NCBI GenBank assembly: GCA_010014835.2
Contig: JAAAKB020276436.1
Location: 1-27,704, forward strand
DNA from: Apostichopus leukothele
Taxonomy: Eukaryota > Echinodermata > Holothuroidea > Aspidochirotida > Stichopodidae
DNA: 27,704 bases
Direction: 5' to 3'
Below are positions 27,386-27,704 of this stretch, piece by piece; the stretch's first letter is position 1; every line of letters starts with the position of its first letter. Position numbers and translations under genes: made by a program. Below the pieces are notes generated by a model. It was not told where the DNA came from, made no database searches, and saw only the letters and a program-made list of their open reading frames with translations.

Positions 27386-27704
27386 GTTAGTATTCTGTGC
27401 TTGTTATAATTCTAAGCCAAATTGGCATTGTGCTCAAGGTGACATCCAGCTTCATGTAACCGATTGTTGTTTGGTATCACCTTGACAAAAGAGGGATGCT
27501 GAGGGGCTGTAGCATCGTGCAGCCAGGCTGCATAGGATGTTACCATTTTGCATCATGCATGCATTGCACCAAACACATAACCAAACTCCATTCAGTTGAT
27601 TGACAGAGCCCATTGTGAATTTGAATTAAGTGTCCTGACTTTTGCAACTTCTTTATCTCATCGGGCTGCATAGGATGTTACCTTTTGCGCCATGCATGCA
27701 TTGC
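27386..27704 (+). other. Intron after the peroxiredoxin exon, with direct repeat
   Basis: 319 bases from donor GTTAGT to the window end. A ~41-base direct repeat occurs at 27526-27567 and 27664-27704. No exon seen. Confidence 0.75.
27526..27704 (+). repeat. Direct repeat, ~138-base period, running off the window
   Basis: GGCTGCATAGGATGTTACC is followed by a TTTTGC/CATGCATGCATTGC segment at both 27526-27567 and 27664-27704, with minor changes. The second copy reaches the last base of the window, so a longer tandem array may continue. Confidence 0.85.

Overview
This is a stretch of eukaryotic (metazoan) nuclear DNA. It is AT-rich, its genes are split by GT..AG introns of about 0.4-7.3 kb, and the introns hold SINE-like, LINE-derived and simple-sequence repeats. 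Nothing is bacterial: there are no operons, Shine-Dalgarno sites or CRISPR arrays. The repeats (tRNA-type SINEs with a 'GTCCGTCGGAT..GACGTTAAATGG' tail, degenerate repeats rich in AGGTCA half-sites) and the protein style suggest a marine invertebrate, perhaps an echinoderm such as a sea cucumber. The organism guess is inference only.

Almost the whole window (1962-25453, + strand) is one gene: a furin-type proprotein convertase of the multi-repeat class (PCSK5/PCSK6/Furin-2 group). I can place 18 coding exons whose splice phases all agree. They give 939 codons plus one base of open frame: signal peptide (about 1-26), inhibitory prodomain ending in RVKR (R110), S8 catalytic domain with D158/H199/N300/S373, P domain with RGD 500-502, a linker with a KR site and an acidic stretch, and six full plus one partial furin-like cysteine-rich repeats starting at C622. 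The four active-site residues keep exactly the spacing of human furin (D153/H194/N295/S368), each shifted by +5. This is a strong internal check on the exon model. The gene is open at its 3' end: exon 18 ends at a good donor (phase 1), and I see no further cysteine-rich exon, transmembrane segment or tail before the window ends.

Layout: 1-1961 is 5' flank with two GC-rich hairpins and a perfect 22-base palindrome. Exons 1-3 (1962-3459) encode the signal peptide, prodomain and activation site. Intron 3 (7.3 kb) carries a 253-base tandem duplication with a hAT-like end and a 29-base perfect duplication. Exons 4-11 (10767-16567) encode the protease domain. Exons 12-13 (17226-18179) encode the P domain and linker. 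Exons 14-18 (20567-25453) encode the cysteine-rich repeats. Intron 13 holds AGGTCA-type repeats and LINE reverse-transcriptase tails. Intron 15 holds a SINE, a minisatellite and a G-rich tract. Intron 16 contains a near-identical 149-base tandem duplication of the 3' half of exon 16.

At 27220-27385 a single + strand exon of a typical 2-Cys peroxiredoxin appears, carrying the resolving-cysteine region (HGEVCPAGW). Its upstream exons, with the peroxidatic FVCPTE region, are not in the preceding 1.8 kb. One gene therefore lacks a 3' end and its neighbour lacks a 5' end. A tail SINE that appears to be split by a small inverted-repeat element lies between them. I found no wholly new system. The best leads are the nascent mini-exon in intron 16, the orphan peroxiredoxin exon, and a polybasic insertion inside the protease domain.
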